Source: Geoalkalibacter ferrihydriticus DSM 17813
GTDB taxonomy: Bacteria; Desulfobacterota; Desulfuromonadia; Desulfuromonadales; Geoalkalibacteraceae
DNA length: 64,000 nucleotides
NCBI RefSeq assembly: GCF_000820505.1
Contig: NZ_JWJD01000001.1
Span: forward strand, 69,094-133,093
Direction of reading: 5' to 3'
Position numbers and translations under genes: made by a program. The notes beneath the pieces are model-generated. The model did no database searches. It saw nothing but the letters and a program-made list of their open reading frames with translations, and was not told the origin of the DNA. How positions within the stretch are numbered: the first letter of the stretch is position 1; the number at the start of each line of letters is the position of its first letter. Of this stretch, positions 18,050 to 27,212 are shown one piece after another.

Positions 18050-18436
18050 ATGATGATTGAAGCGCTGTTTCGCGTATGGGACAAAATTTGCCCCGACAGG
18101 CCGGTGCCGCGAAGAAGATGCCTGGGGTGTGGACAATGTTGCGAACACTTCGGTGGTTACCTGCATGCCTCTCAGGCAGATCTTGAACGCTGGAAGTGTC
18201 TCGGACGCCAAGACCTTCTGGATCTGGTCAATCCTTCCGGATGGATCTGGGTTGACCCCCGTGAAAACCGGCGCGGAGCACGGTGCCCCTTTCTTAAGCG
18301 CATCGATGAAGAAACGGCGCATTGCGCCATTCACGACATCAAGCCTGACATGTGTCGCGATTATCCGGGCCTGGATCACGGCCGCCACTGCATTCGCGGT
18401 ATCTATATTCCCAGAGAACATTCGACCATCCATTGA
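18050..18436 (+). CDS. YkgJ family cysteine cluster protein
   Basis: A 128-residue protein with the CLGCGQCCEHFGG motif near residue 22, then CPFL, CAIHDIKPDMCRDYPG and a final Cys. This CxxCxxCC...C(x)n C spacing defines the YkgJ/Fe-S cluster-type (PF03692) family, presumed to bind a metal or iron-sulfur cluster. The ATG at 18050 follows a perfect AGGAGG site by six bases; a second ATG follows immediately. It stands alone between a terminator-like dyad and the promoter of the yggT operon. No enzymatic activity is known for the family. Confidence 0.8.
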   Translation: MMIEALFRVWDKICPDRPVPRRRCLGCGQCCEHFGGYLHASQADLERWKCLGRQDLLDLVNPSGWIWVDPRENRRGARCPFLKRIDEETAHCAIHDIKPDMCRDYPGLDHGRHCIRGIYIPREHSTIH

Positions 18437-18473
18437 CGGCGGAGCCGAAGTCTGGTCGATCTGGAAGCGGCGA

Positions 18474-18503
18474 TTGACAGAAAGCGTACCTTTCCGGTAT
18501 AAG
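18474..18503 (+). promoter_or_regulatory. Sigma70 promoter of yggT-divIVA-yggU
   Basis: TTGACA (18474-18479) and TATAAG (18498-18503) are separated by 18 bases, about 45 bases ahead of the yggT start. No gene intervenes, so this is the likely promoter for the three-gene cluster. Confidence 0.65.
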
Positions 18504-18552
18504 AACCTGTTGAATTACAAATGTTCTGTGCTGTCGGAAAGGTTTGGTGTTT

Positions 18553-18849
18553 ATGGATTTATTGGCAAACTTGCTTGTGGCGGTGGTGCGCATCCTTAGC
18601 CTGGCCATCCAGCTGTATATTTACGTTGTGATCGCCCGTGCCATCGTCTCCTGGGTCAGTCCCGATCCCTATAATCCCATTGTCCGGTTTCTTTACAACA
18701 TGACTGATCCTCCACTCGATCGCATTCGGCGGACTCTGCCCTTGCAATTCGGGGGGCTTGATCTTTCGCCCATTGCACTGATTTTTGGGCTTTACTTCAT
18801 CAGTATGCTACTCAATTCCCTCGTGTACCGCATTGCTTTCGGGCACTAA
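18553..18849 (+). CDS. yggT: YggT family membrane protein
   Basis: A 98-residue protein with two hydrophobic segments (residues about 3-28 and 70-92). The signature IVSWVSPDPYNPIVRFLYNMTDPPLDRIRR is diagnostic for YggT, which in many bacteria lies beside divIVA, yggS or proC and is thought to act in envelope or division biology. In-frame TTG and GTG codons precede, but the ATG at 18553 is ten bases from GGAAAGG and is preferred. It is followed by divIVA and yggU, a classic neighbourhood. Confidence 0.88.
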   Translation: MDLLANLLVAVVRILSLAIQLYIYVVIARAIVSWVSPDPYNPIVRFLYNMTDPPLDRIRRTLPLQFGGLDLSPIALIFGLYFISMLLNSLVYRIAFGH

Positions 18850-18862
18850 TTCAGGCTCTGCC

Positions 18863-19420
18863 ATGGCGATCACCCCTATTGATATTCAGCAACAGCAGTT
18901 CAAGTCGCAGATTTTCGGCTATGACAAGGCCGGGGTGGACCGTTTCCTTGAGCAGGTTGCGGAAGAACTCGAGCGTCTGCATCGGCAGAGTCAGGAGTTA
19001 CGCGAAGAGCTTTCCCGTACCCGAACGAGTTTGGCCGAGATGCGCGAACGCGAAGAGGTGCTCAACGCAACTCTTTTGACGGCGCAGAAAGTTAGCGATG
19101 ATCTGTGCAACAACGCACGCAAGGAGGCTGAGGTGATTCTTGCCGATGCCCGGGTGCGTGGCGAACAGATTGTCGGCGAGGCGGAAAGGCGGCGCTTGCA
19201 GCTTGTCAATGAGATTCAGGAAGTCAAGCGGCAGAAAGTGTCATTTGAAACGGGACTGCGATCTCTGGTTGAAAGCCATCTGCGATTGTTGAATCTAGAT
19301 ACCCTGAGCCTTCCCACCGGCAAGGATCGTGAGGGACTGCCCGCGGGTCAGGACGAGCATAAGTTCGAGGATTTCTCCGATTTGATGGCTGATGACGAAG
19401 AGAGCGGAATTCAGAGATGA
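18863..19420 (+). CDS. DivIVA domain-containing protein
   Basis: A 185-residue mostly coiled-coil protein. The N terminus (MAITPIDIQQQQFKSQIFGYDKAGVDRFLEQVAEELE) is the DivIVA lipid-binding head, followed by a long heptad-rich helix to about residue 135 and an acidic tail. DivIVA proteins sense curved membrane and recruit partners at poles or septa. It begins 13 bases after yggT and its stop overlaps the start of yggU, so the three are one operon. In Gram-negative deltaproteobacterial lineages its partner is not known. Confidence 0.87.
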   Translation: MAITPIDIQQQQFKSQIFGYDKAGVDRFLEQVAEELERLHRQSQELREELSRTRTSLAEMREREEVLNATLLTAQKVSDDLCNNARKEAEVILADARVRGEQIVGEAERRRLQLVNEIQEVKRQKVSFETGLRSLVESHLRLLNLDTLSLPTGKDREGLPAGQDEHKFEDFSDLMADDEESGIQR

Positions 19421-19710
19421 ATGCGGCGCTCACAGAGACTTCCGAGGGAGTGCGGGTGGCTGTATATGTTCAGCCCCGCGCCAGTCGCAACGAACTCGTC
19501 GGCGTTCAAGGCGAAGAACTGCGCATGCGTTTGACTTCGCCGCCGGTGGAGGGTGCGGCCAATCGGCTGTGCTGTGAGTTTCTCGCTGATCTTTGCGGCG
19601 TGGCAAAATCCCAGGTGGTACTGCTCTCAGGCGCCAAGTCCCGGCACAAGCGGTTGTTGGTGCGTGATGCCGACCTGCGCTTGGTGGCCCGTTGCTTGAA
19701 AGTTGACTGA
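19417..19710 (+). CDS. yggU: DUF167 (YggU) family protein
   Basis: A 97-residue protein with the family core VQPRASRNELVGVQGEELRMRLTSPPVEGAANRLCCEFLA and the GAKSRHKRLLV segment. The DUF167/UPF0235 family is small, conserved and functionally uncharacterised. The ATG overlaps the divIVA stop by four bases, so it is translationally coupled. Confidence 0.87.
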   Translation: MNAALTETSEGVRVAVYVQPRASRNELVGVQGEELRMRLTSPPVEGAANRLCCEFLADLCGVAKSQVVLLSGAKSRHKRLLVRDADLRLVARCLKVD

Positions 19711-19738
19711 TTCCCGTTTTTTTCCGCCGTCCCGCACC

Positions 19739-19769
19739 TTGACAAATTCCAGACCAAGACATTACATTA
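19739..19769 (+). promoter_or_regulatory. Probable promoter of the fmdB-type gene
   Basis: TTGACA at 19739-19744 is followed 17-19 bases later by TTACAT/TACATT-type -10 candidates (19762-19769) in an AT-rich stretch directly upstream of the zinc-ribbon gene. The -10 is weak, so the exact position is uncertain. Confidence 0.4.
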
Positions 19770-19814
19770 TCTGCATAATAACAAACGACCGTGACCAATG
19801 GAGGTATATCAGCA

Positions 19815-20075
19815 ATGCCGATCTATGAATATCAGTGCAATTCCTGTGGTAAAACCTTTGAAGCCAGGCAGAAATTTTCCGATCCTCCGCTGAATGACTG
19901 CAAAGTCTGTGGGTCTGGCGATGTGGCCAAGCTGATTTCCCAGACCGCTTTTACCCTCAAAGGTGGCGGTTGGTATCAGCAGGGGTATGGTGCGGAAGGC
20001 AAACCCGCTGCTTGCGCCACGAGCACAGGTGAAGGGGGCGGCTGCGCGGGCTGTCCCAAGGCTGCCAACGAATAA
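19815..20075 (+). CDS. FmdB family zinc-ribbon regulatory protein
   Basis: An 86-residue protein starting MPIYEYQCNSCGKTFE, with a second CKVCGS pair, giving the four-cysteine zinc ribbon of the FmdB/CxxC_CxxC_SSSS family. The C-terminal half contains a further CATS...CAGCPKA group that is typical of family members in this lineage. The family is loosely linked to formamidase regulation but the actual role is unclear. An upstream in-frame codon exists, but MPIYEY is the universal family start. A strong terminator follows at 20114-20137. Confidence 0.85.
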   Translation: MPIYEYQCNSCGKTFEARQKFSDPPLNDCKVCGSGDVAKLISQTAFTLKGGGWYQQGYGAEGKPAACATSTGEGGGCAGCPKAANE

Positions 20076-20113
20076 GCATTTACGAGATATGCCCTATTGG
20101 GGCGATTTTCCCA

Positions 20114-20137
20114 GGGACGCCGCGGCGTCCCTTTTTT
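20114..20137 (+). terminator. Rho-independent terminator after the fmdB-type gene
   Basis: GGGACGC and GCGTCCC pair perfectly around a CGCG loop (the whole 18 bases is a palindrome), followed by six T residues. Confidence 0.8.
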
Positions 20138-20288
20138 GTTTGGTGCCCGCGCGCCTGTGCCGCGGCATCTTTACATTCACCGAGGGCTTGCGTATAGTTT
20201 GGGGCGGTTACCGAATCCCAACGTTTTTATGTCAAGTCGTCGACGCACCTGTCGTCGACGCTATCCATATACAAGGAGGTTTTCCAGC

Positions 20289-21140
20289 GTGGCAGAGATT
20301 ATTGACGGCAAGGCGATTGCCGCTGAAATTCGCGGTCGAATTAAAGAAGAGGCGGCAGAACTCAAAAAAAGCAATGTGGTCCCCGGGTTGGCGGTTGTGC
20401 TGGTGGGTGAGGATCCGGCCAGTCGCGTCTACGTCACCATGAAGGAGAAGGCCTGCGCCGAAGCAGGGATCTTTTCCGACGAACACAAACTGCCGGTGGA
20501 AACCAGCGAAGCTCAGTTGCTGGCCCTTATCGCCCAACTTAACCAGGACGCGCGCATTGACGGGATTCTCGTGCAGTTGCCGTTGCCTGCGCATATCGAC
20601 GAAACACGCGTCCTTGAAGCCATTCTTCCGCAAAAGGATGTTGACGGTTTTCATCCCTACAACGTCGGGCGCCTGGCCACGGGCAATCCGCTATTTCAGC
20701 CTTGTACGCCTTACGGCATCATGAAAATGCTGGAGCATACCGGCACCGATCTTACCGGCAAGGATGTGGTGGTCGTCGGGCGCTCAAATATCGTCGGCAA
20801 GCCGGTGGCGCTGATGTGCCTGGCGCGTCACGCCACGGTTACCCTGTGTCACTCGCGTACCCGCGACCTGGCTGCCAAAGTGCGTGCCGCCGATGTGGTG
20901 ATCGCCGCCGTCGGTCGGCCGGAGATGGTCAAGGGTGATTGGGTCAAGGATGGTGCGGTGGTTATCGATGTCGGCATCAACCGTGTCGGTGAAAAAAAGC
21001 TGGTGGGCGATGTGGAATATGAAGCGGCCAGCCGCCACGCTGGAGCTATCACGCCGGTTCCGGGCGGGGTCGGTCCCATGACCATCGCCATGCTGTTGCA
21101 AAACACCCTGGAGAGCGCTCAGCGCCGCGCCCGCCGCTGA
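20289..21140 (+). CDS. folD: Bifunctional methylene-THF dehydrogenase / methenyl-THF cyclohydrolase
   Basis: A 283-residue FolD with the catalytic lysine region [32 protein letters not shown] and the NADP-binding [10 protein letters not shown] followed by a C-terminal PGGVGPMT. It interconverts methylene-, methenyl- and formyl-tetrahydrofolate. The frame is open to 20097, but a GTG at 20289 lies eight bases after a perfect AAGGAGGT and starts the protein correctly ([14 protein letters not shown]). It heads a one-carbon/glycine gene block; a terminator separates it from metV. Upstream is an 11-bp direct repeat GTCGTCGACGC. Confidence 0.93.
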   Translation: MAEIIDGKAIAAEIRGRIKEEAAELKKSNVVPGLAVVLVGEDPASRVYVTMKEKACAEAGIFSDEHKLPVETSEAQLLALIAQLNQDARIDGILVQLPLPAHIDETRVLEAILPQKDVDGFHPYNVGRLATGNPLFQPCTPYGIMKMLEHTGTDLTGKDVVVVGRSNIVGKPVALMCLARHATVTLCHSRTRDLAAKVRAADVVIAAVGRPEMVKGDWVKDGAVVIDVGINRVGEKKLVGDVEYEAASRHAGAITPVPGGVGPMTIAMLLQNTLESAQRRARR

Positions 21141-21150
21141 TCAAACCCGA

Positions 21151-21187
21151 CCGCCGGTCCGCTGTATGCGGACCGGCGGTTTTTTTT
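21151..21187 (+). terminator. Terminator after folD
   Basis: A perfect 12-bp stem (CCGCCGGTCCGC / GCGGACCGGCGG) with a 5-base loop is followed by eight T residues. It should largely separate folD from metV transcription. Confidence 0.9.
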
Positions 21188-21202
21188 GCGAGAACTTCTG
21201 TC

Positions 21203-21844
21203 ATGATCATCAGTCGGCAAAAAGATAAGGTCGAACTGCTGGAGCATCTCGAAGGCAAACAAAAGTTGTTCCTGGTGGGTTGTGCTGCCTGCGCCACGGC
21301 CTGCAAAGCCGGCGGCGAGGAAGAACTTTTTCAGATGCAGGACTGGTTGGCCGCTCATCAGCGTGAGGTGACGGGCAGTGTCGTTATTCAGGAAGCCTGC
21401 CACATCATGCGCGTCGCCCGTGACCTGCGCCAGCATCGAGCGGCCGTTCAGGAAGCCGACGCGCTGTTGGTACTGACTTGCGGGGCCGGAGTTCAATCGC
21501 TCTCCGCCAACACTGAAAAACGGGTCATCGGGGCTCTCGATTCTCTGTTTCTCGGCAACGTACGTCGTCTCGGTCACTATGAGGAAAAATGTTCGTTGTG
21601 CGGCGATTGCATTCTCAACGAGACCGCCGGGATCTGCCCCGTCACCAACTGTGCTAAAAGTTTGCTCAACGGTCCTTGCGGAGGCATGGAAGATGGGCGC
21701 TGCGAGGCTGACCGTGAGCGCGAGTGTGCCTGGCAGATGATCTACGAGCGCTTGACGCGCCAGGGCCGCAAGGGGGTTTTTGCTCGGGTCGTGCCCAACA
21801 AAGACTGGGGCCGGCGTCACCAACCGGGCAGACATAAGGTTTAG
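21203..21844 (+). CDS. metV: Methylene-THF reductase C-terminal (MetV-like) zinc/Fe-S protein
   Basis: A 213-residue protein with an N-terminal VGCAACATACKAGG motif and a C-terminal cysteine cluster (CSLCGDC, GICPVTNCAKSLLNGPCGG, GRCE). These match the MTHFR_C domain found in MetV of acetogens, which binds metal and pairs with MetF to reduce methylene-THF. The next gene, metF, starts ten bases downstream, so they form a MetVF unit. In acetogens the MetVF complex accepts electrons from low-potential carriers rather than NADH; this is a likely inference here. Confidence 0.83.
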   Translation: MIISRQKDKVELLEHLEGKQKLFLVGCAACATACKAGGEEELFQMQDWLAAHQREVTGSVVIQEACHIMRVARDLRQHRAAVQEADALLVLTCGAGVQSLSANTEKRVIGALDSLFLGNVRRLGHYEEKCSLCGDCILNETAGICPVTNCAKSLLNGPCGGMEDGRCEADRERECAWQMIYERLTRQGRKGVFARVVPNKDWGRRHQPGRHKV

Positions 21845-21854
21845 GCAGAAAATT

Positions 21855-22712
21855 ATGTCGCGGTTTGCTGAAAAACTTGCCGGCGGCGAATTCGTCGTCA
21901 CCGCCGAAATAGCTCCGCCCAAAGGAGTTAGCCTCGACCAGGAGCTGGCACTGGCTGCTTCCTTGCCCGCAGAAGTGACCGCGGTCAACGTCACCGACAA
22001 TCAGGGGGCCAACATGCGCATGGCGCCTCTGGCGGTGGCTGCTCTTTTGCGGCAGCGCGGTATCGAACCCATTCTGCAGATGACTTGTCGCGACCGCAAC
22101 CGCATGGCGCTGCAATCCGATCTGCTTGCCGCATCCGCCTTAGGTATTGAAAATCTTCTGCTGCTTTCCGGCGATCACCCCCGCTTCGGCGATCATCCGC
22201 AGGCGCGACCGGTGTTTGACCTCGATTCAGTGCAACTGCTGCGGGCTGCAGAGGCACTTATGGCCGGTCATGACCTGGCGGGACGCCCCTTGCAGACCTC
22301 GCCGGTTTTTTTTCCGGGCGCCGCGGTCACCCCTGAGGCTGAACCCTTTGAGCTGATGTTTCAGAAAGTTCAAAAAAAAGCAGCCTCCGGTGCAAGATTT
22401 TTTCAGACCCAAGCCGTGTTTCGCGAGGAATCCCTGCGACGCTTCATGGCGCAGGCCCGCCCACTGGGTGTTCCAGTTGTTTTGGGAGTGATTTTGTTGA
22501 AAAACGTGCGCATGGCGCGCTACCTCAATGAGCATATCCCCGGCGTGCGGGTCCCCGAAGATATCATGACGCGTTTGAGCGAGGCCGCTGATCCTCTTGA
22601 GCAGGGCGTCATCATTGCCCGTGAGATGGTGGCGCTGGCGCGAAGCGAATGTCAGGGTGTGCACCTGATGACTCTGGGTTGCGAGGATAGGATTCCGCAA
22701 ATTCTTTGCTAA
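21855..22712 (+). CDS. metF: Methylenetetrahydrofolate reductase
   Basis: A 285-residue flavoprotein (TIM-barrel MTHFR). Visible motifs are FVVTAEIAPPKGV, NVTDNQGANMRM, LLLSGDHP and GARFFQTQAVF. It reduces 5,10-methylene-THF to 5-methyl-THF for methionine synthesis or the methyl branch of the Wood-Ljungdahl route. The frame is open further upstream, but the ATG at 21855 directly precedes the conserved SRFAEKLAGGEFVVT segment. It is paired with metV upstream and followed by gcvT after 59 bases. Confidence 0.9.
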   Translation: MSRFAEKLAGGEFVVTAEIAPPKGVSLDQELALAASLPAEVTAVNVTDNQGANMRMAPLAVAALLRQRGIEPILQMTCRDRNRMALQSDLLAASALGIENLLLLSGDHPRFGDHPQARPVFDLDSVQLLRAAEALMAGHDLAGRPLQTSPVFFPGAAVTPEAEPFELMFQKVQKKAASGARFFQTQAVFREESLRRFMAQARPLGVPVVLGVILLKNVRMARYLNEHIPGVRVPEDIMTRLSEAADPLEQGVIIAREMVALARSECQGVHLMTLGCEDRIPQILC

Positions 22713-22771
22713 GCTTGTGACTGATCGGGCCGATCCGGCTGAGCTCACCCGTCTGTCACCTAGAGGTTCTC

Positions 22772-23869
22772 ATGCTTAAACGTACGGCTCTTTATCTCGC
22801 GCATCGCGAACTCGGCGCCCGCATGGTGGAATTCGGCGGCTGGGAAATGCCGGTGCAGTATCGCGGAGTTATTGACGAACATCTGGCCGTGCGCCATGCG
22901 GCGGGCCTCTTTGATGTCTCCCACATGGGCGAAATCGAAATCAAGGGCCGCGATGCACAGGCGTTTTTGCAAGAGTTGACCATCAACGATGTCAGTCGAT
23001 TGAGTAACGGCCAGGCCCAGTACACCGCCATGTGTTATCCGGATGGCGGGGTGGTCGATGACCTATTGCTGTATCGCTTCGATGGCGAGAATTATTTGCT
23101 GTGCGTCAACGCCGGCAATACCGACAAGGATTTCGCCTGGGTCGAAGCGGCCCTTGAAGATTCAGGTTTCGCCGCCGTGACCTGCCGCAATTCCAGCGTC
23201 GATTTCGCCCAGCTCGCCTTGCAGGGACCGGCTGCGGCCCTCATTCTCTCTCAATTGACGGCCATCGACCTGAGTCGCATTACCGGTTATCATTTTTACG
23301 AAGGACTGGTGGCTGAAGTGCCGACTCTCATCTCCCGCACCGGGTACACGGGCGAAGACGGCTTTGAACTTTACTGTCATCCTGAGGCTGTCCTCACCCT
23401 GTGGCGCAATCTGCTTGATGTCGGCCGCGAAGATGGCCTGATGCCGGCCGGTTTGGGGGCACGCGATACTTTGCGCCTGGAGATGAAGTATCCCCTTTAC
23501 GGGCATGAACTCAGCCCCGAGATTTCACCTTTGGAAGCCGGCCTGGGCTGGATTACTCATCTGGAAAAGCCCAGTTTTATCGGTCGCGAGGCCCTCGTGC
23601 GACAAAAGGAAAAGGGCCCTGAGCGGCGTCTGATCGGTTTGCGCATGACGGAGGCCGGGGTGCCGCGAGCGGGATATCCCGTGTATCTCAATGGTGAGGT
23701 CGTCGGAACCGTCACCAGCGGCACCCTGTCGCCGTCCTTGCGTCAGGGTATCGCTATTGCGTTGGTGCGCAACGAGGTGCGCCGGCCTGGCACCGCGCTC
23801 GAAGTCGGCATCCGACAACGGCGGGTCGCTGCGGAAATTGTCAAACCCCCATTTCTTGAAAAGTCGTAA
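22772..23869 (+). CDS. gcvT: Glycine cleavage system aminomethyltransferase (T protein)
   Basis: A 365-residue T protein. Signatures include the [27 protein letters not shown] opening, [14 protein letters not shown], the [14 protein letters not shown] folate-binding segment and the [17 protein letters not shown] block. It transfers the methylene group from the aminomethyl-lipoyl H protein to tetrahydrofolate, releasing ammonia. It is the first gene of a gcvT-gcvH-gcvPA-gcvPB cluster and follows metF. No glycine riboswitch is visible in the 59-base gap ahead of it. Confidence 0.93.
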   Translation: MLKRTALYLAHRELGARMVEFGGWEMPVQYRGVIDEHLAVRHAAGLFDVSHMGEIEIKGRDAQAFLQELTINDVSRLSNGQAQYTAMCYPDGGVVDDLLLYRFDGENYLLCVNAGNTDKDFAWVEAALEDSGFAAVTCRNSSVDFAQLALQGPAAALILSQLTAIDLSRITGYHFYEGLVAEVPTLISRTGYTGEDGFELYCHPEAVLTLWRNLLDVGREDGLMPAGLGARDTLRLEMKYPLYGHELSPEISPLEAGLGWITHLEKPSFIGREALVRQKEKGPERRLIGLRMTEAGVPRAGYPVYLNGEVVGTVTSGTLSPSLRQGIAIALVRNEVRRPGTALEVGIRQRRVAAEIVKPPFLEKS

Positions 23870-23931
23870 TTGTTCAGCTTGTCCCACAGGCCCGTCATGA
23901 TTTTTTTCATTTTCATTCAGGAGGCTTAAAT

Positions 23932-24315
23932 ATGGATTTTCCCGAAGAATTCAAATACACCGAAGAGCACGAATGGGTTTTGGTCGAGGGGGAAGTGGTA
24001 ACCGTCGGTATTACCGATTTTGCCCAGGATTCTCTGGGGGATGTGGTTTTTGTCGAGCTGCCCGAAGTCGGTATCAAAGTCGAGGCGGGCAAGGTTTTCG
24101 GCGTGGTGGAGTCGGTCAAGGCGGTTTCGGATATCTATTCGCCGGTGACGGGGGAAGTGGTCGAAGTCAACGAGGAATTGCCCGACACACCCGAAATTCT
24201 CAATACCTCGCCTTATGAAGACGGGTGGATGATCAAAGTCCGGCTGAGTGATCCTGCCGAGCTTGAAGATCTGCTCGACGCGGCCAGTTATCAGGAATTT
24301 ATCGAAGAAGATTGA
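23932..24315 (+). CDS. gcvH: Glycine cleavage system H protein
   Basis: A 127-residue lipoyl carrier. The lipoylated residue is Lys63 in [14 protein letters not shown], and the N terminus KYTEEHEWV and [20 protein letters not shown] are canonical. It shuttles the aminomethyl intermediate between P, T and L proteins. An AGGAGG site lies ahead of the ATG. It sits between gcvT and gcvPA; the L protein (lpd) is not in the window. Confidence 0.95.
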   Translation: MDFPEEFKYTEEHEWVLVEGEVVTVGITDFAQDSLGDVVFVELPEVGIKVEAGKVFGVVESVKAVSDIYSPVTGEVVEVNEELPDTPEILNTSPYEDGWMIKVRLSDPAELEDLLDAASYQEFIEED

Positions 24316-24345
24316 GTATCGCCACCGCACCGGGAGAGGTTGCCC

Positions 24346-25695
24346 ATGCGTTTTATTCCGCAAACCGAGGAGGATGTCCGGCAGATGCTGGCCACCATCG
24401 GCACGGGTTCGGTCGAGGAGCTTTTCGCCGAGGTTCCGGCCGCTTTGCGTCTCGACCGCCCCCTGCGGTTGCCCCCGGCGCGCAGTGAGGCTGAACTTCT
24501 TGCTGAACTTGGGAGATTGGCGCGACTCAACGCCACTGCTGAAACTCACCGAATGTTTCTTGGCGGCGGTGCCTACAATCATTTTATTCCGGCCGCAGTC
24601 GATCACCTCATCTCCCGTAGCGAATTCTACACAGCCTACACACCCTATCAGCCCGAAATCAGCCAGGGAACCCTGCAGGCGATTTACGAGTTTCAGACCC
24701 TGATTTGCCAACTGACCGGCATGGATGTGGCCAATGCCTCCATGTATGATGGCGCTTCTGCCTGTGCGGAAGCGGTGCTGATGGCGACACGGGCGACCAA
24801 GCGTTCGCGGGTGCTGCTGGCGCGTTCTCTGCATCCTGATTATCGGGCGACGGTGGCTACTTATTGCCGCTACCTCGATTTTGAATTGGTCGAGATCGAG
24901 TTCGACGAAACGGGGCGTACCGACCTGAGTGTCCTGGCCGGGGAATTGAACGAGCGGTGCGCCGCCCTGGTGCTCGGCTATCCGAATTTCTTCGGGGTGA
25001 TTGAAGATCTGGCCGCAGCCTCGCATCTCACCACTGCCTGCGGTGCGCGCCTTATTGCTGCCGTGCAGGAGCCTTTGGCCCTGGGTCTGCTGAAGCCTCC
25101 CGCGGAGCTCGGTGCCGATATCGTGGTGGGGGAGGGCCAGAGTTTTGGTCTGCCACTGGCTTTCGGCGGACCCTACCTCGGCTTTTTTGCCGCGCGTTCC
25201 CAGGATCTGCGCAACCTGCCCGGGCGTCTGGTGGGAGAAACCCTCGACAGTAAAGGTCAGCGTGGCTTCGTGCTGACTCTGGCAACCCGCGAACAGCATA
25301 TCCGTCGCGAAAAAGCCACGTCCAACATCTGCTCCAACCAGGGTCTGTGCGCCCTGGCCGCCGCCATTTACCTGGCTCTGCTGGGGCGCCGGGGGTTGCG
25401 GGAGACGGCGGAACAGAATCTGGCCAAGGCCGCTTATGCACGGGCCAAAATCGAAGCGCTGTCGGATTTCAGCCTGCCGTTCAGTGGCCCGGTCTTCAAT
25501 GAATTCGTCGTTGAGGGAACGATAAAAGCCGTCGATTTGCTGCGCCGGGTTCAAGTCCAGGGGATTCTTGGTGGAATTCCTCTGGTGCGCTGGTATCCGC
25601 AGATGTCCAATCGTTTCCTGGTCTGCGTCACCGAGCAGAACCGGCGTGAGGATATCGACGCCTTGTGCGCCGCCCTGGCCGGAGGTGCCCTATGA
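24346..25695 (+). CDS. gcvPA: Glycine dehydrogenase (decarboxylating) subunit 1
   Basis: A 449-residue N-terminal half of the split P protein. It begins MRFIPQTEEDVRQML and contains FLGGGAYNHFIPAAVDHLISRSEFYTAYTPYQPEISQGTLQ-type motifs in sequence (positions about 67-110) and TSNICSNQGLCALAA. The ATG at 24346 follows a GGGAGAGG site. The pyridoxal phosphate lysine resides in the other subunit. Its TGA overlaps the ATG of gcvPB, consistent with stoichiometric co-translation of an alpha2beta2 enzyme. Confidence 0.94.
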   Translation: MRFIPQTEEDVRQMLATIGTGSVEELFAEVPAALRLDRPLRLPPARSEAELLAELGRLARLNATAETHRMFLGGGAYNHFIPAAVDHLISRSEFYTAYTPYQPEISQGTLQAIYEFQTLICQLTGMDVANASMYDGASACAEAVLMATRATKRSRVLLARSLHPDYRATVATYCRYLDFELVEIEFDETGRTDLSVLAGELNERCAALVLGYPNFFGVIEDLAAASHLTTACGARLIAAVQEPLALGLLKPPAELGADIVVGEGQSFGLPLAFGGPYLGFFAARSQDLRNLPGRLVGETLDSKGQRGFVLTLATREQHIRREKATSNICSNQGLCALAAAIYLALLGRRGLRETAEQNLAKAAYARAKIEALSDFSLPFSGPVFNEFVVEGTIKAVDLLRRVQVQGILGGIPLVRWYPQMSNRFLVCVTEQNRREDIDALCAALAGGAL

Positions 25696-27149
25696 CCCGG
25701 GTGGGAACCAGCGGATTGCAACTTAACGAAAAACTGCTTTTCGAGCACTCGGACAAAGGCCGCAAGGGTTACAGTCTGCCTGCTCTTGACGTGCCCCCCG
25801 CGCATCTGCCTGCCGAACTGGTGCGGGAAGATATCCGCGGCTTTCCGGAACTGTCCGAACTCGATGTCGTGCGCCATTTCACCCGCCTGTCCACCTGGAA
25901 TTACGGAATCGATACAGGTTTTTACCCCCTGGGCAGTTGCACCATGAAATACAACCCCAAGGTGAATGAGGTCGCCTGCCGCCTGCCGGGGTTTGCCGGG
26001 GTGCATCCGCATACTCCGGAGGAGTTGAGCCAGGGGGCCCTGGAGCTTATGTTTCAGTTGCAGGAAGATCTTGCTGAAATCTCCGGTTTTCCGGCAGTTA
26101 CGCTGCAACCCGGTGCCGGTGCTCATGGCGAGTTGGCCGGAATGCTCATGATCCGCGCCTGGCACGAGGCGCGCGGCAATCGCCGCACCAAGGTCCTCAT
26201 TCCCGATACCGCCCACGGCACCAACCCGGCGACCGCGACCCTGTGTGGCTATCAGGTGGTGTCGGTGGCCAGCGACGGGGTGTTGCGCGCCGCCGCGGTT
26301 GCCGAGTTGATGGACGAGGAGGTCGCCGCCCTCATGGTGACCAATCCCAACACACTCGGTCTGTTCGAGAGCGAGATTGCCGAGATCTGCCGCATCGTGC
26401 ATGACCGCGGCGGTCTGGTTTATTGCGATGGCGCCAACCTCAACGCCTTGATGGGGATTTCGCGCCCTGGCGATGCAGGCATCGACGTCATGCATTTCAA
26501 CCTGCATAAAACCTTTGCCACACCCCATGGGGGCGGTGGGCCGGGCGCCGGGCCGGTGGGCGTGACGGCGGAACTCGCTCCCTTTCTACCCGTGCCGGTC
26601 GTGGTGCGGCACGCGGATGGCTTTCGCCTCGATTTCGACGCACCGCACAGCATCGGCACCATGAAGGGTTTCTATGGGCACTTCGGCGTGCTGGTGCGCG
26701 CCTTTGCCTACATTCGCAGCATGGGTCCGGAGGGGCTGCGGCGCGCTACGGATATGGCGGTACTCAATGCCAATTACGTGCGGGCGCGTCTCGAGGGCGT
26801 CTTTCACCTGCCGTATGCGACCCGTTCCCTGCACGAAGTGGTATTCAGCGACCGTCGCCTGGGCGGGGGGTGCCGCACCCTGGATCTGGCCAAGCGCCTC
26901 ATCGATTACGGTTTTCATCCGCCGACGGTCTATTTCCCTCTGGTGGTGGCCGGCGCCATCATGATTGAGCCCACCGAAAGCGAAAGTCTGGAGTCTCTGG
27001 ATGAATTCTGCGAGGCAATGCTTGCTGTCGCGCGGGAAGCCGAAGAGCAGCCTGAACTGCTCAAGCAGGCCCCGCAATGCACACGTCTGGGCCGGCTCGA
27101 TGAAACCAGGGCAGCGCGGCAGCCGCGCCTGCGCTGGGAAAAGACCTGA
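25692..27149 (+). CDS. gcvPB: Glycine dehydrogenase (decarboxylating) subunit 2
   Basis: A 485-residue pyridoxal-phosphate subunit. The cofactor lysine is near residue 273 in HFNLHKTFATPHGGGGPG, and PLGSCTMKYNPK and PDTAHGTNPA are also conserved. With gcvPA it decarboxylates glycine onto the H protein, or runs in reverse in a reductive glycine route. Start and gcvPA stop overlap by four bases. It is convergent with the tonB-type gene 64 bases downstream; no strong terminator is visible between them. Confidence 0.94.
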   Translation: MTRVGTSGLQLNEKLLFEHSDKGRKGYSLPALDVPPAHLPAELVREDIRGFPELSELDVVRHFTRLSTWNYGIDTGFYPLGSCTMKYNPKVNEVACRLPGFAGVHPHTPEELSQGALELMFQLQEDLAEISGFPAVTLQPGAGAHGELAGMLMIRAWHEARGNRRTKVLIPDTAHGTNPATATLCGYQVVSVASDGVLRAAAVAELMDEEVAALMVTNPNTLGLFESEIAEICRIVHDRGGLVYCDGANLNALMGISRPGDAGIDVMHFNLHKTFATPHGGGGPGAGPVGVTAELAPFLPVPVVVRHADGFRLDFDAPHSIGTMKGFYGHFGVLVRAFAYIRSMGPEGLRRATDMAVLNANYVRARLEGVFHLPYATRSLHEVVFSDRRLGGGCRTLDLAKRLIDYGFHPPTVYFPLVVAGAIMIEPTESESLESLDEFCEAMLAVAREAEEQPELLKQAPQCTRLGRLDETRAARQPRLRWEKT

Positions 27150-27212
27150 GCGGAATAACCTGGAGGAGGTGGGGGAGAGGCTAAGGGCGCCAATTCCGGC
27201 AAGAGAGGGCGT

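Noticed and set aside
22713-22771. Glycine riboswitch ahead of gcvT
   Set aside because: The gap of 59 bases is too short for a tandem glycine aptamer and shows no matching pattern.
23926-25554. A 542-residue open frame on the minus strand across gcvH/gcvPA
   Set aside because: It lies antisense to two well-identified genes with conserved motifs, and has no ribosome site or recognisable domain. GC-rich third positions create such shadows.
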